Assembly: GCF_004348325.1 (NCBI RefSeq)
Contig: NZ_SMKF01000033.1
Coordinates: 1-40,197, forward strand
Length of the DNA: 40,197 nucleotides
Origin: Micromonospora sp. KC213
GTDB lineage: Bacteria; Actinomycetota; Actinomycetes; Mycobacteriales; Micromonosporaceae
Direction of reading: 5' to 3'
The notes under the pieces are model-generated. The model was not told the DNA's origin. It saw nothing but the letters and a program-made list of their open reading frames with translations, and searched no databases. This document shows, piece by piece, positions 8,687 to 20,925 of the stretch; position 1 is the first letter of the stretch, and each line of letters starts with the position of its first letter. A program made the position numbers and the translations under genes.

Positions 8687-9175
8687 GTGCTGAGCATCGA
8701 CCGGTCGATCGTCGAGGCGATCGTCGCCCACGCGCGTCGGGACCACCCCGACGAGGCGTGTGGCGTGGTCGCCGGTCCCGCCGGCAGCGACATCCCCACC
8801 CGGCACATCCCGATGGACAATGCCGCCCGCTCGATGACCTTCTACGAGTTCGACTCGATGGAGCAGTTGCGGGTGTGGCGGGAGATGGACGACCGCGACG
8901 AGGAACCGGTCGTCATCTACCACTCGCACACCGCGACGGAGGCGTACCCGTCCCGCACGGACGTCTCCTTCGCCGGTGAGCCCGGGGCCCACTACCTACT
9001 GGTCTCCACCCGCGAGCCCGACACGGAGGAGATCCGCTCCTTCCGGATCGTCGACGGCGTGGTGACCGAGGAGCCGGTGCGGATCGTGGACGCTGCTGTT
9101 GACCCGCACGCCGTGCAGTCCTACATGTTCGGGCAGAGCCCGGCGACGGTCGATTACGAGTGTTCCGGCCGCTGA
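8687..9175 (+). CDS. mec: JAMM/MPN+ zinc metalloprotease (CysO-cysteine peptidase)
   Basis: This 162-residue Mov34/MPN+ domain protein has a complete JAMM zinc site: E23 (DEACGVV), H79 and H81 (YHSHT), and S89 with D92 (PSRTD). In M. tuberculosis Mec removes cysteine from the CysO-cysteine adduct formed by CysM. GTG 8687 is chosen over an upstream in-frame ATG because the domain starts at once (LSIDRSIVEAI) and a leaderless-type -10 precedes it. It is followed by cysO and cysM, so the three-protein pathway is intact. Because the CysO here has a C-terminal tail beyond its diglycine, this protease is the natural candidate to trim it (inference). Confidence 0.93.
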   Translation: MLSIDRSIVEAIVAHARRDHPDEACGVVAGPAGSDIPTRHIPMDNAARSMTFYEFDSMEQLRVWREMDDRDEEPVVIYHSHTATEAYPSRTDVSFAGEPGAHYLLVSTREPDTEEIRSFRIVDGVVTEEPVRIVDAAVDPHAVQSYMFGQSPATVDYECSGR

Positions 9176-9243
9176 CCTCCTCAGCGCCGTCCCACCGTTC
9201 ACGTCCCGTCACCGAAGCACACCCGATCAAGGAGCACGACATC

Positions 9244-10586
<1,343 letters not shown>

Positions 10587-10597
10587 GCGTCCGACCC

Positions 10598-10630
10598 CGC
10601 GGGCGGCCGGCGGACCGCCGGCCGCCCGCG
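10598..10630 (+). terminator. Hairpin terminator after cysM
   Basis: Perfect 16-bp inverted repeat (10598-10613 with 10615-10630) 12 bases after the cysM stop. It is almost pure GC with no T-tract, as usual for actinobacterial terminators. Confidence 0.7.
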
Positions 10631-10679
10631 TGGGTGTCACGTTGGTGACAAGTTCCAGTAGATGATTCTTGCCCGCCGT

Positions 10680-10702
10680 CGCTGCGCGTAGGCTGCGCAG
10701 CG
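10680..10702 (+). promoter_or_regulatory. Leaderless promoter embedded in an inverted repeat
   Basis: TAGGCT (10689-10694) lies seven bases before GTG 10702. It sits in the loop of a perfect 8-bp inverted repeat, CGCTGCGC (10680-10687) and GCGCAGCG (10695-10702). A protein or hairpin occupying the repeat would cover the -10 region. Confidence 0.5.
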
Positions 10703-10785
10703 TGGCGTACGCGTCGGTAGAGATCATCGGCGGTGCTGACACCGGCGTGTCGACTACTGTGAGTGACAGCGGGGCGACCGGATGA
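10702..10785 (+). CDS. Small leader-like ORF, 27 residues
   Basis: GTG 10702 opens a 27-codon frame (begins VAYASVEIIGGADTG, ends SDSGATG) whose TGA (10783-10785) overlaps the ATG of the next gene as ATGA. Its GTG is seven bases after a TAGGCT hexamer, so the transcript would begin at the start codon. The peptide has no membrane segment or known motif. It occupies the gap where rhomboid and murI lie in mycobacteria. It may be a leader whose translation is coupled to the phosphodiesterase-like gene, or simply the mis-set N-terminal region of that locus. It is supported by promoter spacing and overlap, not by homology. Confidence 0.45.
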   Translation: MAYASVEIIGGADTGVSTTVSDSGATG

Positions 10786-11528
10786 GACTGATGGTGCTCG
10801 GCTGCGCGGGCAGCTTCCCCGGCCCCGAGTCCCCCTGTTCCGCCTACCTGGTCGAGGCGGAGGGGTACCGGCTGCTGGTGGACTTCGGTTCCGGCTCGCT
10901 GTCCACCCTCCAACGCTATGTGGGCCTGCACGCCCCCGACGCCATCCTCCTCACCCACCTGCACTGCGACCACATCCTCGACGCCGCCTCGTACGTGGTG
11001 GTCCGCCGGTACGCGCCGGACGGCCCGTACCCGCCGCTGCCGGTCTACGCCCCCTCCGGTGCCCCGGACCGGCTCGCCGCCGTGTACGGCCAGGAGGACA
11101 GCACCGTCGAGGACGTCTACCAGTTCTACGGCCTCCAGCCGGGCACCTTCCCGATCGGCCCGTTCACCGTCACCGTGGACCGGATGAACCACCCGGTCGA
11201 GACGTACGGGGTGCGGCTGGAACACGGCGGACGGGTGCTCTGCTACTCCTCGGACACCGCCCCCTGCGACGCGCTGCTGCGGCTGGCCCAGGACGCCGAC
11301 GTCTTCCTCTGCGAGGCCAGCTACCTCGACGGCGTGGACAACCCGCCGGATCTGCACCTGACCGGCCGGGAGGCCGGCGAGGCGGCCACCAAGGCGGGGG
11401 TGGGTCGGCTGCTGCTCACCCATCTGGTGGCCGCCTGGGGCAGCGAGGCGCACACCGTCGAGGCGGCGGCGTCGGCGTACACCGGGCCGCTGGAAGTGGT
11501 CCGCGCCGGAGCCGCGTACGACATCTGA
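10782..11528 (+). CDS. MBL-fold metallohydrolase (Rv1339-like phosphodiesterase)
   Basis: This 248-residue metallo-beta-lactamase-fold hydrolase has the metal motif THLHCDHILD (H59, H61, D63, H64). GCAGSFPGPESPCSAYL lies at the N-terminus, RVLCYSSDTAPCDAL supplies a further metal aspartate, and LTHLVA a late histidine. Position and sequence style match Rv1339 of M. tuberculosis, described as an atypical class II cyclic-nucleotide phosphodiesterase. The cAMP activity here is inferred from that. ATG 10782 overlaps the stop of a 27-residue ORF and lacks its own Shine-Dalgarno, which suggests translational coupling. It is followed by rph after 65 bp. Confidence 0.88.
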   Translation: MRLMVLGCAGSFPGPESPCSAYLVEAEGYRLLVDFGSGSLSTLQRYVGLHAPDAILLTHLHCDHILDAASYVVVRRYAPDGPYPPLPVYAPSGAPDRLAAVYGQEDSTVEDVYQFYGLQPGTFPIGPFTVTVDRMNHPVETYGVRLEHGGRVLCYSSDTAPCDALLRLAQDADVFLCEASYLDGVDNPPDLHLTGREAGEAATKAGVGRLLLTHLVAAWGSEAHTVEAAASAYTGPLEVVRAGAAYDI

Positions 11529-11581
11529 GACACCTGCCACCGGTGGAGGGCACCCGGGATCGGTTGGATCACCCGACCGCA

Positions 11582-11587
11582 TAGGGT
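11582..11587 (+). promoter_or_regulatory. -10 hexamer of leaderless rph promoter
   Basis: TAGGGT is followed by six bases (GCAGGG) and ATG 11594, the leaderless TAnnnT arrangement. The GGG next to the ATG is too close to act as a Shine-Dalgarno. Confidence 0.55.
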
Positions 11588-11593
11588 GCAGGG

Positions 11594-12322
11594 ATGGCGC
11601 GACCTGACGGGCGGCTGCCCGACCACCTTCGACCGGTGACCCTGACCCGCGGCTGGAGCAGCCACCCGGAGGGGTCGGTGCTTGTCGAGTTCGGCGACAC
11701 CCGGGTGCTCTGCACCGCCAGCGTCACCGAGGGTGTGCCCCGCTGGCGCAAGGGCTCCGGCCTCGGCTGGGTGACCGCCGAGTACGCGATGCTGCCGCGG
11801 GCCACGAACACCCGCTCCGACCGGGAAAGCGTCCGCGGGAAGATCGGGGGTCGCACCCATGAGATCTCCCGGTTGATCGGCCGGAGCCTGCGCGCCAGCA
11901 TCGACCTGAAGGCGCTCGGCGAGAACTCGATCGTGCTCGACTGCGACGTGCTCCAGGCCGACGGTGGCACCCGTACGGCGGCGATCACCGGTGCGTACGT
12001 GGCGTTGCACGACGCGGTGACCTGGCTGGCCGCCCGCCGGTCGCTGGCCGGCAAGCCGGAGAAGGTCATGCACCGGTCGGTGGCCGCGATCAGCGTCGGC
12101 ATCGTCGCCGGGGAGCCGAGGCTGGACCTGAACTACGCCGAGGACGTCGCCGCCGAGGTGGACATGAACGTGGTCTGCACCGGCTCCGGCGAGTTCGTCG
12201 AGGTGCAGGGGACCGGGGAGGACGGCGTCTTCTCCCGAGGGCAGTTGGACGCGCTGCTCGACCTGGGCGTGGCAGGCTGTCTGGAACTGGCCGAGGCGCA
12301 GCGCAAGGCGCTCTCGTCGTGA
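11594..12322 (+). CDS. rph: Ribonuclease PH
   Basis: This 242-residue phosphorolytic 3'-5' exoribonuclease trims tRNA 3' ends, releasing nucleoside diphosphates. The family pattern is complete: [69 protein letters not shown] and the catalytic-side [18 protein letters not shown]. Length is normal. It is preceded by a leaderless-type -10. The TGA stop lies in the first bases of a REP-like element that fills the gap to rdgB. Confidence 0.97.
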   Translation: MARPDGRLPDHLRPVTLTRGWSSHPEGSVLVEFGDTRVLCTASVTEGVPRWRKGSGLGWVTAEYAMLPRATNTRSDRESVRGKIGGRTHEISRLIGRSLRASIDLKALGENSIVLDCDVLQADGGTRTAAITGAYVALHDAVTWLAARRSLAGKPEKVMHRSVAAISVGIVAGEPRLDLNYAEDVAAEVDMNVVCTGSGEFVEVQGTGEDGVFSRGQLDALLDLGVAGCLELAEAQRKALSS

Positions 12323-12360
12323 GCGCGACGGGTTGTCCCGCACGCCTGGTAGTCGCGAAC
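12319..12360 (+). repeat. REP-like element, diverged relative of 8013-8130
   Basis: It shares the ends GTGAGCGCGA and AGTCGCGAAC with the 59-bp units downstream of clpS, and again begins on the stop codon of the preceding gene. The middle differs (GGGTTGTCCC can fold). This suggests a dispersed element family placed at 3' ends. Confidence 0.55.
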
Positions 12361-12374
12361 GAAGGTGACCCATC

Positions 12375-12989
12375 ATGAACAAGGTCCTGCTGGCCACCCG
12401 TAACCGCAAGAAGCTCGTCGAGTTGCAGCGGATCCTCGACGGGGCGCTCGGCGCGCACCGGATCGCCCTGGTCGGGTTGGACGACGTCGAGGAGTACCCG
12501 GAACTGCCGGAGAGCGGCTTGACCTTCGGCGAGAACGCCCTGATCAAGGCGCGGGAGGGTTGCCGGCGGACCGGCCTGCCGACCATCGCCGACGACTCGG
12601 GCATCGCGGTGGACGCGCTGAACGGTATGCCGGGGGTGTTCAGCGCCCGCTGGGCCGGCCGGCACGGCGACGACCGGGCCAACCTCCAGCTCCTGCTCGA
12701 CCAGATCGCCGACCTGCCCGACGAGCACCGGGGCGCGTCGTTCGTCTGTACGGTCGTGCTGGTGCTGCCCGGTGGCAAGGAGCACCTGGTCGACGGCCGG
12801 CAGAGCGGTCGGCTGCTGCGCGCACCGCGCGGCGAGGGCGGCTTCGGTTACGACCCGATCTTCCTCGGTGACGGTCAGGAGCGGACCAACGCCGAGCTGA
12901 CGCCGGACGAGAAGGACGCGATCAGCCACCGCGGGAAGGCGCTGCGCGAGCTCGCCAAGCTGGTCGCGAAGGTGCTGCCGTCGGCCTGA
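12375..12989 (+). CDS. rdgB: XTP/dITP diphosphatase (non-canonical purine NTP pyrophosphatase)
   Basis: This 204-residue HAM1/RdgB enzyme hydrolyses dITP and XTP to monophosphates, cleaning the nucleotide pool. It shows LLATRNRKKLVELQRIL, ESGLTFGENALIKAR, the catalytic IADDSGIAVDALNGMPGVFS, GEGGFGYDPIF and SHRGKALREL at the end. GAAGGTGA precedes ATG 12375. It is the last gene of the clpS-to-rdgB block and converges on the hut operon across a nested inverted repeat. Confidence 0.96.
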   Translation: MNKVLLATRNRKKLVELQRILDGALGAHRIALVGLDDVEEYPELPESGLTFGENALIKAREGCRRTGLPTIADDSGIAVDALNGMPGVFSARWAGRHGDDRANLQLLLDQIADLPDEHRGASFVCTVVLVLPGGKEHLVDGRQSGRLLRAPRGEGGFGYDPIFLGDGQERTNAELTPDEKDAISHRGKALRELAKLVAKVLPSA

Positions 12990-12997
12990 GCCAAGCC

Positions 12998-13081
12998 GAG
13001 CCGGTCCGGGGCGAGCCCACCTGGGTCGAGCCCGCGCCCGCCCCGGTCGCGTCGTGAGCCGGGGCGGGACAGGACCGGCTC
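12998..13081. terminator. Nested inverted repeats, bidirectional terminator
   Basis: Two perfect 10-bp inverted repeats are nested in the convergent gap. The outer is GAGCCGGTCC (12998-13007) with GGACCGGCTC (13072-13081). The inner is CCCGCCCCGG (13037-13046) with CCGGGGCGGG (13059-13068). The outer right arm overlaps the hutH stop codon. It would end both rdgB and hut transcripts. Confidence 0.7.
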
Positions 13082-14618
13082 ACCCGAGCGGGCCGACCTC
13101 GCGTTCGATCGTCGTCCGCAGTTCCGGTCCGGTCAGCACCGTGCGGGCCGCCTCCAGCACCGGGGCGAGGAAGACGTCCGGGCCCGGCTCACCGGCGATC
13201 CCGCCCAGCGCGGCGACGGCCGCCCGGCCGGCCGGGGACGGCGTCAGCGGCGCGCGCAGCTGCAACCCGCGTACGGCGGCCAGCAGTTCCACCGCGAGCA
13301 AACTGGTCAGGTTGTCCAGCACGGTACGCAGCTTCTTGGTCGCCGCCCAGCCCATCGAGACGTGGTCCTCCTGCATGCCGCTGGTGGGCAGCGAATCGAC
13401 CGACGCGGGCGCGGCGAGCCGGCGGTTCTCCGCGACGATGCCGGCGGCCGTGTACTGGGCGATCATCAGCCCCGAGTTGACCCCGGCGTCGGGGGACAGG
13501 AACGCCGGCAGGTCCCGGTTGCGGGCCACGTCCAGCAGCCGGTCGACCCGACGCTCGGCGATCGCGCCCACCTCGGCGGCGGCGATGGCCAGGTAGTCGG
13601 CGGCGAAACCGAGCGGTGCGCCGTGGAAGTTGCCGGTGGACTCGACCCGGCCGTCCGGCAGCACCACCGGGTTGTCCACCACCGACAGCAACTCGCGCGC
13701 CGCCACCGTCTCGGCGAAGTCGAGGGTGTCCCGGGCCGCGCCGGCCACCTGCGGCGCGCAGCGCATCGAGTACGCGTCCTGCACGGCGTGCGCCAGGTCG
13801 TCGCGGTGCGAGTCCATCACCGCCGAGTGCTGCAACAGCCGGTGGATGTTCGCCGCCGACGCGGCCTGGCCGGGGTGCGGCCGGATGGTGTGCAGCTCCG
13901 GCAGGAACGGCCGCTCCGAGCCGAGCATCGCCTCGATCGCCAGCGCCGCGGTCACGTCGGCCATGGTGAACAGGTGCCGGGCGTCGTGGATGGCCAGCAG
14001 CAGCATGCCGAGCATCCCGTCGGTGCCGTTGATCAGCGCCAGCCCCTCCTTGGCGGCCAGCGCGACCGGTGCCAGCCCGGCCCGGCGCAGCGCGTCGGCG
14101 GCGGGCACCCGCTCGCCGGCCGGGCCGAGCACCCAACCCTCGCCGAGCAGGACCAGCGCGCAGTGGGCCAACGGCGCCAGGTCGCCGGAGGCGCCGAGCG
14201 AGCCGTGCTCCGGCACCCATGGGGTGACCTCGTGGTTGAGCAGGTCGATCAGGGCGTCGGCGACCAGCGGGCGCACGCCGGAGCGGCCGAGCGCGAGGGA
14301 GCGTACCCGCAGCAGCATCATCGCCCGGACCACCTCGCGGGGCATCGGGGCGCCGATCCCGGCGGCGTGCGAGCGGATCAGCGCGTGCTGGAGTTCGGCC
14401 CGCCGCTCGGGTGCGACGAACGTGTTGGCCAGGGCTCCGAAACCGGTGGAGACGCCGTACACGGGGCGGCCGGCGGCCTCGATGCCGTCCACGATGGACC
14501 GGCTGGCCACCATCGCCTCGACGGTCGACGGGTCGAGGACGACCTTGGCGGCGCCGCGCGCCACGGCGAGCACGTCGGCGGGGGAGATCCCGGTGGGCTG
14601 GACAGTCACGTTCGTCAT
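13080..14618 (-). CDS. hutH: Histidine ammonia-lyase
   Basis: This 512-residue enzyme deaminates L-histidine to urocanate, the first step of histidine degradation. The autocatalytic MIO prosthetic group forms from A143-S144-G145 ([14 protein letters not shown]). Y53 in [11 protein letters not shown] is the conserved catalytic tyrosine. Length is normal for the family. ATG 14618 overlaps the hutI stop by four bases, so it is translated by coupling as the last gene of the operon. The first pathway enzyme is thus encoded last. It converges with rdgB. Confidence 0.97.
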   Translation of the reverse strand: MTNVTVQPTGISPADVLAVARGAAKVVLDPSTVEAMVASRSIVDGIEAAGRPVYGVSTGFGALANTFVAPERRAELQHALIRSHAAGIGAPMPREVVRAMMLLRVRSLALGRSGVRPLVADALIDLLNHEVTPWVPEHGSLGASGDLAPLAHCALVLLGEGWVLGPAGERVPAADALRRAGLAPVALAAKEGLALINGTDGMLGMLLLAIHDARHLFTMADVTAALAIEAMLGSERPFLPELHTIRPHPGQAASAANIHRLLQHSAVMDSHRDDLAHAVQDAYSMRCAPQVAGAARDTLDFAETVAARELLSVVDNPVVLPDGRVESTGNFHGAPLGFAADYLAIAAAEVGAIAERRVDRLLDVARNRDLPAFLSPDAGVNSGLMIAQYTAAGIVAENRRLAAPASVDSLPTSGMQEDHVSMGWAATKKLRTVLDNLTSLLAVELLAAVRGLQLRAPLTPSPAGRAAVAALGGIAGEPGPDVFLAPVLEAARTVLTGPELRTTIEREVGPLG

Positions 14619-15865
14619 TGCGGCACTCCGTTGAACAGGACCTGGCGGATCAGGGGGACACCGGGCCGGTAGGCCAGGTGCAGGTGGGACGGGGCGTCGA
14701 GGATCATCAGGTCGGCCCGGGCGCCGGGCCGCAGCACCCCGACGTCGTCGCGGCGCAGGGCCCGTGCCCCGCCGGCGGTCGCCGCCCAGACGGCCTCCGC
14801 CGGGGTCATCCGCATCTCGCGTACGGCGAGCGCCACGCAGAACGGCATCGACGAGGTGTACGACGACCCGGGGTTGCAGTCGGTGGCCAGCGCCACGGTC
14901 ACCCCGGCGTCGAGCAGCCGCCGCGCGTCCGGGTACGGCGACCGGGTGGAGAACTCCGCCCCGGGCAGCAGGGTGGCGAGCGTGGTGGTCACCGAACCGG
15001 ACGTCCAGTCCACGGTGGTCGAGGCGAGGGCGTCGACGTCCGCGTCGGTCAGGTGGGTGCAGTGGTCGACGCTGGCCGCGCCGAGTTCCACCCCGAGCTG
15101 CACGCCCGGTCCGGGGCCGAGCTGGTTGGCGTGCACCCGCACGCCGAGCCCGGCTGCCTGTCCGCAGGCGAGGATCGCCCGGGCGTGGTCGACGTCGAAC
15201 GCCCCCCGCTCGCAGAACACGTCGATCCAGCGGGCGTACGGGGCGGCGGCGGCGAGCATCGGCCCGCAGACCAGGCCCACGTAGTCGTCCGGCCGGTCGG
15301 CGTACTCGGCGGGGACGACGTGTGCGCCGAGGAAGGTGGTGTCCTCGGTGACCTCGGCGGCGATCCGCAGCGAGCGGGCCTCGTCGGCGACGGTGAGCCC
15401 GTACCCGCTCTTGATCTCGATGGTGGTGGTGCCCTGGCGCATGGCCTCGCCGCGCAGCCGGCGCACCGTGGCCCGCAGTTCGTCGTCGGAGGCCGCGCGG
15501 GTCGCGCCGACGGTGGTGCGGATGCCGCCCCCGGTGTACGGCTGGCCGGCCATCCGGGCGGCGAACTCGGCGGCCCGGTCCCCGGCGAAGACCAGGTGGG
15601 CGTGGCTGTCCACGAAACCCGGCAGCACCGCGCCACCCTCGGCGTCGATGCGCCGGTCGGCGGCGGGCGCGTCCCGGGCCGGCCCGATCCAGGCCACCTG
15701 TCCCTCCTCGACCAGCAGCGCGGCACCCCGGCGCAGGCCCAGCCGACCCTCTCCGTCGGCGGTGTTGGTGACCAGCTCACCGATGTTGTCCACCAGCAGA
15801 CTGCCGGTGCCGCGGGCCGCCCGCCCGGCAGCCGGCAGCCGGCGTGCCCAGTCGTCGCCGGTCAC
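14615..15865 (-). CDS. hutI: Imidazolonepropionase
   Basis: This 416-residue amidohydrolase opens imidazolone-5-propionate to N-formimino-L-glutamate (third step). H88 and H90 of VDSHAHLVF are the metal ligands. [38 protein letters not shown] and the late [17 protein letters not shown] are hallmarks of HutI. GTG 15865 is chosen because it overlaps the hutF stop as GTGA and has GGAGG six bases upstream. It is followed by a four-base overlap with hutH. Confidence 0.95.
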   Translation of the reverse strand: MTGDDWARRLPAAGRAARGTGSLLVDNIGELVTNTADGEGRLGLRRGAALLVEEGQVAWIGPARDAPAADRRIDAEGGAVLPGFVDSHAHLVFAGDRAAEFAARMAGQPYTGGGIRTTVGATRAASDDELRATVRRLRGEAMRQGTTTIEIKSGYGLTVADEARSLRIAAEVTEDTTFLGAHVVPAEYADRPDDYVGLVCGPMLAAAAPYARWIDVFCERGAFDVDHARAILACGQAAGLGVRVHANQLGPGPGVQLGVELGAASVDHCTHLTDADVDALASTTVDWTSGSVTTTLATLLPGAEFSTRSPYPDARRLLDAGVTVALATDCNPGSSYTSSMPFCVALAVREMRMTPAEAVWAATAGGARALRRDDVGVLRPGARADLMILDAPSHLHLAYRPGVPLIRQVLFNGVPQ

Positions 15866-17214
15866 CCGGTCACCTCCTCGACGGCGGCGTGCAGCTCGGC
15901 CGGGACGTCCACCGTCAGGTGCCGGCCGTCGCGCACCACCACCCGGCCGTCCACCACCACCTGCACGACGTCGGCGGCGGTGGCGGCGAAGAACGCCCCG
16001 ACCGGCGGCACCCCGGCGGTGCGGGCGCTGTCGAGCCGTACGGTGACCAGGTCGGCACGCATCCCCACGGCGAGCTGACCGGCGTCGCCCCAGCCCAGCG
16101 CGGCGTGCCCGGCCACGGTGGCGGCGGTCAGCAGCTCGACGGACGTGAAATGCCCACGCCGCCGGGTGCGCAGCCGCTCGTCCAGCTCCACCGCGCGGGC
16201 CTCCTCGAACAAATCGACCACCGCGTGGCTGTCGCTGCCGAGGCTGAGCGGGCTGCCGGCCTCGGCCATCCGGCGGGCCGGGCCGATGCCGTCGGCCAGG
16301 TCCCGTTCGGTGGTGGGGCAGAGGCAGACGCCGGTGCGGCTCTCCCCGAGCAGCGTCACGTCCGCGCTCGTGGGATGGGTGGCGTGCACGGCGGTGGTGT
16401 GCCGGCCGAGCACGCCGTGGTCGGCGAGCAGCCGGGTCGGGGTGCACCCGTGCACCGCCCGGCAGGCGTCGTTCTCGGCGGGCTGCTCGGACAGGTGCAC
16501 GTGCAGCGGCACGCCGTGCCGGTCGGCCCAGCCGGCGACCGTGGCGAGCTGTTCCGCCGGCACCGCGCGCACCGAGTGGATCGCCGCGCCGACCCGGGCG
16601 TGGTCGTCCTCCGGCGTGAACGCTTCGACCCGTTCCGCCCAGCGCAGCGCGTCCCCGTCGCCGAACCGCCGCTGCGGCCCGGCCAGCGGCGCACCGTCCA
16701 CGGCGGAGGTCAGGTAGCAGGCGTCCAGCAGGGTGAGCCGGATGCCGGCGTGCGCGGCGGCCTCGACCAGCGCGGCGGACATTGCGTTCGGGTCGTCGTA
16801 CGGGGTGCCGTCGGGGCCGTGGTGCAGGTAGTGGAACTCACCCACGCAGGTGACGCCGGCCTGCGCCATCTCGGCGTACGCGGCCCGCGCCAGGGCCAGG
16901 TACGAGTCCGGGTCGAGCCGCCCCGCCACCTCGTACATGACGTCCCGCCAGGTCCAGAAGTCACCCCGGCCGCCCTGGGTGCGCCCGCGCAGCGCCCGGT
17001 GGAAGGCGTGCGAGTGGGCGTTGGCCAGGCCCGGCAGGGTGAGGCCGGGCAGCCGCACCGCGTCGCCGAGCACCTCCACGCCGGCGGTCGGCCCGCCGGC
17101 GGTCAGCGGGGCCACGGCGGTGATCCGCCCCCCGTCGGTCTCGATCAGCACGTCGGGGGTGGGTTCGGCGTGGTCGGGCAGCCAGGCGTACTCGGCCAGC
17201 CATCTCATCGGCAT
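15862..17214 (-). CDS. hutF: Formimidoylglutamate deiminase
   Basis: This 450-residue amidohydrolase deaminates N-formimino-L-glutamate to N-formyl-L-glutamate and ammonia. Metal site [13 protein letters not shown] (H67, H69); [28 protein letters not shown] and [16 protein letters not shown] are characteristic of HutF. ATG 17214 follows GGAGGAG with five-base spacing and is preferred to ATG 17208; both overlap the upstream stop at 17205. Its presence shows that the two-step (Pseudomonas-like) branch is used, which then needs an N-formylglutamate deformylase. No HutG homologue is seen here. Confidence 0.94.
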   Translation of the reverse strand: MPMRWLAEYAWLPDHAEPTPDVLIETDGGRITAVAPLTAGGPTAGVEVLGDAVRLPGLTLPGLANAHSHAFHRALRGRTQGGRGDFWTWRDVMYEVAGRLDPDSYLALARAAYAEMAQAGVTCVGEFHYLHHGPDGTPYDDPNAMSAALVEAAAHAGIRLTLLDACYLTSAVDGAPLAGPQRRFGDGDALRWAERVEAFTPEDDHARVGAAIHSVRAVPAEQLATVAGWADRHGVPLHVHLSEQPAENDACRAVHGCTPTRLLADHGVLGRHTTAVHATHPTSADVTLLGESRTGVCLCPTTERDLADGIGPARRMAEAGSPLSLGSDSHAVVDLFEEARAVELDERLRTRRRGHFTSVELLTAATVAGHAALGWGDAGQLAVGMRADLVTVRLDSARTAGVPPVGAFFAATAADVVQVVVDGRVVVRDGRHLTVDVPAELHAAVEEVTG

Positions 17215-18396
17215 GCCAGCTCCTCCAGCACCCGGGCCAGGGCCCGCACCCCGGCGGCGCAGTCGGCGTCGGTGGCGGACTCGGCGGGGGAGTGCGACAC
17301 CCCGCTGGGATTGCGCACGAACAGCATCGCGGTGGGCAGGTGCGCGGCGAGCACCCCCGCGTCGTGCCCCGCCCCGGTGGGCAGCACCGGGGCGTCGAGC
17401 AGCCCGGCCAGCCGCTCGGCTAGCCCGGTGTCGAACGCCACCGGCGGGGTCGCCGACTCCTCGGTGCAGGTCAGCACGGTGCCGTCCCGTCGAGCCCGGT
17501 CGGCGGCCTTGGCCCGTACCGCCTCGACCAGGCCGCGCAGGGTCTCCGGCTCGGCGGCCCGGGCGTCCAGCCAACCGGTGACCGTCGACGGGATCGCGTT
17601 GGTGGCGTTCGGCGCGACCGCGACCCGGCCGATGGTGGCGTGCGCGTCCCGCAGCCGAGCCTCCTTGTTCGCGGCGAGCACCGTGAACGCGTACGTCAGC
17701 ATCGGGTCGCGGCGGTCGGCCATCCGGGTCGTACCGGCGTGGTTGCCCTCGCCGTGGAAGTCGAACCGCCACCGTCCGTGCGGCCAGATCGCGCTGGCCA
17801 CCGCGACCGGGGCGTCCGCGTCGACCAGCGCCCGGCCCTGCTCGACGTGCAGCTCCACGAAGGCGGTGAACCGGCCGAGCAGCCCGAGGTCGCCGCCCGC
17901 CGGCCGCTCGCCCAGCGCCTCGGCGAAACTGACCCCGGCCGCGTCGCGCAGCCCGGCCGCGCGGTCGACCGCGATCTGGTCGGTGAGCAGCCGCGACCCC
18001 AGGCAGGGTACGCCGAACCGGGCCCCCTCCTCCTCGACGAAGGCGGCCACCGCCACCGGCCGGACCGGGGCGGCCCCGGCGGCCCGCAGCTCGTCCACGG
18101 CGAGGAAGGCGCTGACGATGCCGAGCGGCCCGTCGTACGCCCCGCCGTGCGGCACCGAGTCGAAGTGGCTGCCGGTGAGCACCGCGTCACCTCCGGCGGG
18201 GTCGCCCCACCAGGCGAACAGGTTGCCGTTGCCGTCCCCGGTCACCGGCATGCCCCGCCGGTCGGCCTGGTCGCGGAACCACTCCCGCAGCCGCAGCTCC
18301 GGCTCGGTCAGCGCGTACCGCAGGTAACCGCCGCTGGCCGCGTCCCGCCCCACCGGGGCGATCTCGTCCCACAACCGCCGGAACCGGACGGCCAGC

Positions 18397-18404
<8 letters not shown>
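17205..18404 (-). CDS. AllC-like M20 amidohydrolase, probable N-formylglutamate hydrolase
   Basis: This 399-residue zinc amidohydrolase belongs to the allantoate amidohydrolase/N-carbamoyl-amino-acid hydrolase branch of M20. The bimetal ligands are visible in [18 protein letters not shown] (H80, D91) and VEEEGARF (about 124-131). FVELHVEQG and HSPAES supply later histidines, and [13 protein letters not shown] lies in the lid domain. ATG 18404 follows GAGG and overlaps hutU by eight bases. Sitting between hutU and hutF, it is the likely replacement for HutG, releasing glutamate from N-formylglutamate (inference from context). Allantoate or carbamoyl substrates remain possible by family alone. 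Confidence 0.88.
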
Positions 18405-20055
<1,651 letters not shown>

Positions 20056-20067
20056 TTTCGACTCCTC

Positions 20068-20925
20068 TCAGCCGAGGAACAACTGACGACGGGCGGCGGA
20101 CGACTCGAACGCCTCCAGGCGGGCCTGCGTGTCGGCCGGTGCGGCGTCGCAGATCGCCTGGAGGACCACCATGGCCAGGGCCATCGGTGCGGTGTGCAGG
20201 TCGAAGACGAGACCGGTGCCGACGGCGGCGGGCAGCACCAGCGTGGCGTGGTCGGCGGCGGGGCTGACCGGCGAGTCGGTGATCGCGACGACGGTCAGGC
20301 CGGCGGCGCGGGCCTCCCGCAGCGCGTCGAACGTCTCCCGTGGGTAGCGGGGCAGGACGAAGGCGAGCAGGGCGCTCGCCCCGGCCGCCGCCGCCTGCTC
20401 CAGCCGGTCGGTGAGCAGGCTTCCGCCGTCGTCGAGCACCCGCACGTCGGGGTGCACCTTCGCGGCGAAGTAGGCGAAGTAGGCGGCCAGCGGCGCGGCG
20501 GCACGCAGCCCCAGTACCGGCAGCGGCCGGCTCACCGCCAGCAGCCGTCCCGCCTCGGCGATCCGACCCCGGTCGGCCAGCTCGCCGGCGAGCCGGTCCA
20601 GGTTGGCCATCTCGGCCCGGACCGCCTGTTGCAGCTCGTTGCCGTCGTCGCTGCTGCCGCCGCCGGTGGACCCGGTGGTCAGCTCGCGCAGCCGGCGGCG
20701 CAGCGCCGGGTAGCCGTCGTGGCCCAGCGCCATGGCGAACCGGGTCACCGAGGGCTGGCTCACCCCGGCCAGCTCGGCGACCTCGGCGGCCGACAGGTAC
20801 GACACGGCGGTGGCGTGCTGCACCAGGCAGTGCGCGATGCGGCGCTGGGTGGGGGTGAGCCGCACGCCGTGGAACAGGTCGCGCACCCGTTCGGTCGGCA
20901 CCGCCACGGCAGCGCTTTCATTCAT
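20068..20925 (-). CDS. RpiR/MurR-family transcriptional regulator (SIS domain), hut regulator
   Basis: This 285-residue protein has an N-terminal RpiR-type helix-turn-helix (LTPTQRRIAHCLV, LSAAEVAELAGVSQPSVTRF, about 25-75). A SIS sugar-phosphate-binding fold follows at about 110-260 (LRAAAPLAAYFAYFAAKVHP, LLAFVLPRYPRETFDALREA, VVAITDSPVSPAA). ATG 20925 is six bases after a TAGAGT hexamer on the minus strand, so it is probably leaderless. It is the first gene of the operon and is followed 12 bp later by hutU. The inferred role is autoregulation and control of histidine use; the ligand is unknown and may not be a sugar phosphate. Confidence 0.92.
   Translation of the reverse strand: MNESAAVAVPTERVRDLFHGVRLTPTQRRIAHCLVQHATAVSYLSAAEVAELAGVSQPSVTRFAMALGHDGYPALRRRLRELTTGSTGGGSSDDGNELQQAVRAEMANLDRLAGELADRGRIAEAGRLLAVSRPLPVLGLRAAAPLAAYFAYFAAKVHPDVRVLDDGGSLLTDRLEQAAAAGASALLAFVLPRYPRETFDALREARAAGLTVVAITDSPVSPAADHATLVLPAAVGTGLVFDLHTAPMALAMVVLQAICDAAPADTQARLEAFESSAARRQLFLG

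Noticed and set aside
10731..10760. Conventional promoter (CTGACA / TACTGT) for the MBL gene
   Set aside because: The 13-bp spacing is too short, and the sequence lies inside the 27-codon leaderless ORF, which explains expression better.
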